Shown here piece by piece: positions 5,403 to 8,257 of a DNA stretch of 8,257 nucleotides (within the stretch, counting starts at the first letter, position 1; the number at the start of each line of letters is the position of its first letter). This DNA comes from an uncultured Clostridia bacterium (lineage in GTDB: Bacteria > Bacillota > Clostridia > Christensenellales > UBA1242): positions 1 through 8,257 of the forward strand of contig CANQQH010000043.1 in assembly GCA_947625955.1 (NCBI GenBank). Reading direction: 5' to 3'. A program made the position numbers and the translations under genes. The notes under the pieces were generated by a model. The model saw only the letters and a program-made list of their open reading frames with translations. It did no database searches and had not been told where the DNA came from.

Positions 5403-5465
5403 TTATGTTTCAAAATTAAAAAGTTGTTCATCAAATCAAACAATAAAGCAAAACCAAGCAAATAG

Positions 5466-5494
5466 TTGCGAATAATCGCGAAAAATTATATAAT
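5466..5494 (+). promoter_or_regulatory. Promoter of the ABC transporter gene
   Basis: TTGCGA (5466-5471) and a perfect TATAAT (5489-5494) are 17 bp apart. Transcription would start near 5501, leaving a short leader with GGAG at 5506-5509 and the ATG at 5518. A small inverted repeat GCGA/TCGC (5468-5471, 5476-5479) covers the -35 box and could be an operator half. Confidence 0.7.
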
Positions 5495-5517
5495 ATAAGA
5501 GTAATGGAGAAACAAAG

Positions 5518-8257
5518 ATGCTAAGACTGAGCAAAATAACAAAAGACTATAAAGTTGCCGACCAAACCGTGAAGGCGCTCAAAGGTTTGAACATCTCATT
5601 TCGAAAGAGTGAGTTTGTTTCTGTTTTGGGACCTTCGGGCTGTGGCAAGACAACTCTTCTCAACATAATCGGCGGGCTCGATAAATACACCTCTGGTGAT
5701 CTTTTTATCAACGGCAAAAGCACCAAAGAGTTCAAAGACGCCGATTGGGATGTTTACAGGAACCATAGAATTGGTTTCATTTTCCAAAGCTACAATCTCA
5801 TCCCGCACCAAACAATCCTCAGCAATGTTGAGCTTGCGCTGACTATTGCGGGCATTGGCAAGAACGAGCGAACAAAGAGGGCAAAGCAGGCGCTTGATAA
5901 AGTCGGGCTCAAAAACCAATATGGCAAGAAGCCAAACCAACTCTCTGGCGGGCAGTGCCAAAGAGTTGCGATTGCTCGTGCGCTTGTGAACGAGCCTGAG
6001 ATTTTGCTTGCCGATGAGCCAACTGGCGCGCTCGACACAACAACGTCAGAGCAAATCATGCAGCTCATCAAAGAGATTTCGAAAGACAGGCTGGTTATCA
6101 TGGTAACCCACAACCCAGACATCGCGGAGGAATATTCAACGAGAATAATTCGTTTGCTTGATGGCGAGGTTGTTGACGACAATAATCCGTTCACAACCGA
6201 AGATGAAAAAGCCGAAGTTGCAGCGCTTAGAAAAGAGGCAAACGACAATCTCAAAGAGAAGGAAATTGAGCTCACTCAAAAAATTGAAAAACTGCAAAAT
6301 CAGCTCAAAAGCAATGAAATTACCGATAAAAAATCGCAAATTGAGGCAAAAAATCAGCTGAAACTATTGAAAAAAGAACTCAAAAAGAACAACGCGAAGT
6401 TTGAAAAAGACGGAACGGTTAAAGCCTCGAACATTGCGGGCGAGAGCAAAAAGCCAAGAAGAGGTAAGGGCTCGCATGAAAAAGCGAAGATGAGTTTTTG
6501 GACGGCGTTCAAACTTTCTGTTCAAAGCCTCTTCACGAAAAAAGGTAGAACAATCCTCACGAGCATTGCCGGTGCGATTGGTATCATTGGTGTTTCGCTG
6601 GTGCTTTCCATTTCGTGCGGCGTTAGAACATATATAAATGATATGCAAAACGATATGCTTTCAGGCAACCCAATCACCATCAGCCAAACGGCAACCGACC
6701 TCAGCGCAATGCTAAATTCTGCAACGTTCACGGAAAAGGCAGAGGTCATCAAGAAGGCTGGAATTGTTAATGTTGACAGCGTTATTGAATATCTTGTTTC
6801 GCGCTCCGACCAAGCCGACACATTCACAATCAGCAACACCATCACCAAAGACTATGTGGATTTTGTGAAGAAAGTTCCAAGTGAGCACGTTGCAAGCCTT
6901 TATCTCAACCAAGGGCTGGATGTGACGAATAATATCTACACTTCATTTTTCGAAGAGGGTGCAACCGAGGGCGAGAACATCTCGCTCAGCGCAATCAAGA
7001 CTATCTACACATCGGTATTGAAAGAAACAAAGTATGCGCAGTATGCAAGTTTTGTGACCAGCCTCAACGAGATTTTCATGCAAGCCCCAACCGACGCTGA
7101 CTACATTATGTCGCAATATAACATTCTCAGTGGCGACATTGCAACAAAAGAGAACGAGGTCATGATTGTTGTTGGGCGCGACAGGGAGCTGACCGACCTT
7201 GTGCTTGCTCAACTGGGCTACTACACTCAGGACGAGTTCATGAACATCGTATGGCGCGAGACTGACGACGAACGCTACGACGCGTCGCTCGACAAAAACG
7301 AGTTCTCGTTCGAAGAACTCATGGGCAAAGAATTCGTTTACTACCCAAACAACACGGTCTTCACGCGAACAGGGGTTGAGGCAACGCCATTTACCTACAC
7401 TCCAAGCAGCGACGGCTTTGGCGAGGGACTCAAACTCAAAGTTGTTGGGATTTTGGAGCCAAAAGAGGAAACATCCTACGGCTGCTTGCAGAGTGGATTC
7501 TTCTACACTCAGGCGCTCGTTGACCACATTCTTGAAGAGAACCTCGACAGCGAGATTGCAACCTATCTCAGCGCTTTGCCAGACAAGTCAATCACCAGCG
7601 GATTCAGCCAGACTGGCGCAAGCGGAATCACATATCTCTATTCCTATAAATATAATGGCGAGACGCACCAAAGCGTAGGGTTCGTTGGTTCGGCGAACGC
7701 AATGGCGTCGCTCATGATGGGCTTCTTCGGCGGCGTTAGCCTTGACTACTATACCATAACCGCGCAACAGGTCGGCGGAACAGACGTTCCATATTCAATT
7801 TCAATCTACCCGCTCGATTTTGAGCACAAGGACTTTGTGCGCGATTACCTCGACAAGTGGAACAGCGAGGAAACGCTCGAAATCAACGGCAGGGAAGTTG
7901 CAGCTAGCGAACGCGAAGATATCACCTACACCGACAATATTTCAATCATCATCTCGATGGTAAACAGCATGATCGACATCGTGACCTACGCGCTCATCGG
8001 CTTCACGGCGCTTTCGCTTGTTGTTTCGTGCGTTATGATTGCGATTATCACCTATGTTTCAGTTGTTGAAAGAACCAAAGAAATTGGTATCATCCGCTCG
8101 CTTGGTGGAAGAAAGCGCGATGTTGGCTATTTGTTCAACGCAGAGACCTTCATCATTGGTCTTGGCTCAGGATTGATTGGCATTGGCGTCACCTACTTGC
8201 TTTCGGCGATAGCGAACGCGATTGTGAGCAGCGTGTCGATGATCAGCAGAATCGCGA
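5518..8257 (+). CDS. Fused ABC transporter ATP-binding protein and FtsX-type permease (3' end missing)
   Basis: This is an inner-membrane ABC system of the MacB/LolCDE/BceAB type, with ATPase and permease in one chain. Residues 1-220 are the ATPase: Walker A GPSGCGKTT (38-46), Q-loop Gln90, signature LSGGQ (142-146), Walker B ILLADEP (162-168) and switch His198, all intact. Residues 228-295 form a Lys/Glu-rich coiled coil. The permease follows: KKGRTILTS leading into membrane helix 1 (about 347-367), an extracytoplasmic domain of about 430 residues, helix 2 (about 822-848), a cytosolic loop VERTKEIGIIRSLGGRKRDV (850-869) typical of FtsX permeases, and helix 3 (about 874-898). The window ends at residue 913; one more helix and the C-terminus, roughly 60-100 residues, are probably missing. 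GGAG lies 8 bases before the ATG. Such systems act by mechanotransmission on lipoproteins, peptides or cell-wall enzymes; the substrate cannot be read from this sequence. Neighbours give no clue. Confidence 0.92.
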   Translation, partial: MLRLSKITKDYKVADQTVKALKGLNISFRKSEFVSVLGPSGCGKTTLLNIIGGLDKYTSGDLFINGKSTKEFKDADWDVYRNHRIGFIFQSYNLIPHQTILSNVELALTIAGIGKNERTKRAKQALDKVGLKNQYGKKPNQLSGGQCQRVAIARALVNEPEILLADEPTGALDTTTSEQIMQLIKEISKDRLVIMVTHNPDIAEEYSTRIIRLLDGEVVDDNNPFTTEDEKAEVAALRKEANDNLKEKEIELTQKIEKLQNQLKSNEITDKKSQIEAKNQLKLLKKELKKNNAKFEKDGTVKASNIAGESKKPRRGKGSHEKAKMSFWTAFKLSVQSLFTKKGRTILTSIAGAIGIIGVSLVLSISCGVRTYINDMQNDMLSGNPITISQTATDLSAMLNSATFTEKAEVIKKAGIVNVDSVIEYLVSRSDQADTFTISNTITKDYVDFVKKVPSEHVASLYLNQGLDVTNNIYTSFFEEGATEGENISLSAIKTIYTSVLKETKYAQYASFVTSLNEIFMQAPTDADYIMSQYNILSGDIATKENEVMIVVGRDRELTDLVLAQLGYYTQDEFMNIVWRETDDERYDASLDKNEFSFEELMGKEFVYYPNNTVFTRTGVEATPFTYTPSSDGFGEGLKLKVVGILEPKEETSYGCLQSGFFYTQALVDHILEENLDSEIATYLSALPDKSITSGFSQTGASGITYLYSYKYNGETHQSVGFVGSANAMASLMMGFFGGVSLDYYTITAQQVGGTDVPYSISIYPLDFEHKDFVRDYLDKWNSEETLEINGREVAASEREDITYTDNISIIISMVNSMIDIVTYALIGFTALSLVVSCVMIAIITYVSVVERTKEIGIIRSLGGRKRDVGYLFNAETFIIGLGSGLIGIGVTYLLSAIANAIVSSVSMISRIA

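Noticed and set aside
6943..7527. 194-codon minus-strand frame inside the transporter gene
   Set aside because: It is antisense to an intact conserved coding region, and its composition follows from the codon use of the plus strand.

Overview
The window looks like a chromosomal piece of an AT-rich bacterium of the Bacillota (Firmicutes) type. This rests on the EF-G and EF-Tu sequences, strong Shine-Dalgarno sites, A/T-rich promoters and a long fused ABC transporter of a kind common in gut Clostridia and relatives. Placement below phylum is not possible from the sequence alone. All tryptophans in the genes are TGG, and the four visible stop codons are TAG or TAA, so nothing points to recoding of TGA.

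Layout. Bases 1-132 are more GC-rich than most of the window. They form one open frame that may be the 3' end of an upstream gene, but they also hold nested inverted repeats that look like a folded RNA. A sigma-A-type promoter (120-148) then drives fusA (185-2257) and tuf (2296-3504), two translation elongation factors. The first transcribed bases can form a small, very stable hairpin. The upstream frame does not look like ribosomal protein S7, so the usual rpsL-rpsG-fusA-tuf cluster appears to be split here.

Directly after the tuf stop codon lies an array of four related palindromic repeats with a period of about 145 bp (3506-4067). The first unit is a complete element with perfect 13-bp terminal inverted repeats; its inner hairpin and T-rich tail probably terminate the tuf transcript. 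Between the array and the next gene are about 200 bp without a convincing gene. A convergent gene on the minus strand (4296-5252) encodes an unrecognised 318-residue protein. It has its own terminator, and a promoter placed so that the transcript should begin at the ATG (leaderless).

A 265-bp divergent intergenic region holds promoters facing both ways. The rest (5518 to the window end) is a fused ABC ATPase/FtsX-type permease with an unusual charged coiled-coil linker; its C-terminus is cut off by the window edge.

The elongation factors form one functional unit (EF-Tu delivers aminoacyl-tRNA, EF-G moves the ribosome on). The unknown gene and the transporter have separate promoters, and nothing in the sequence links them to translation. 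The least explained parts are the palindromic array, the structured 5' segment and the unknown leaderless gene.
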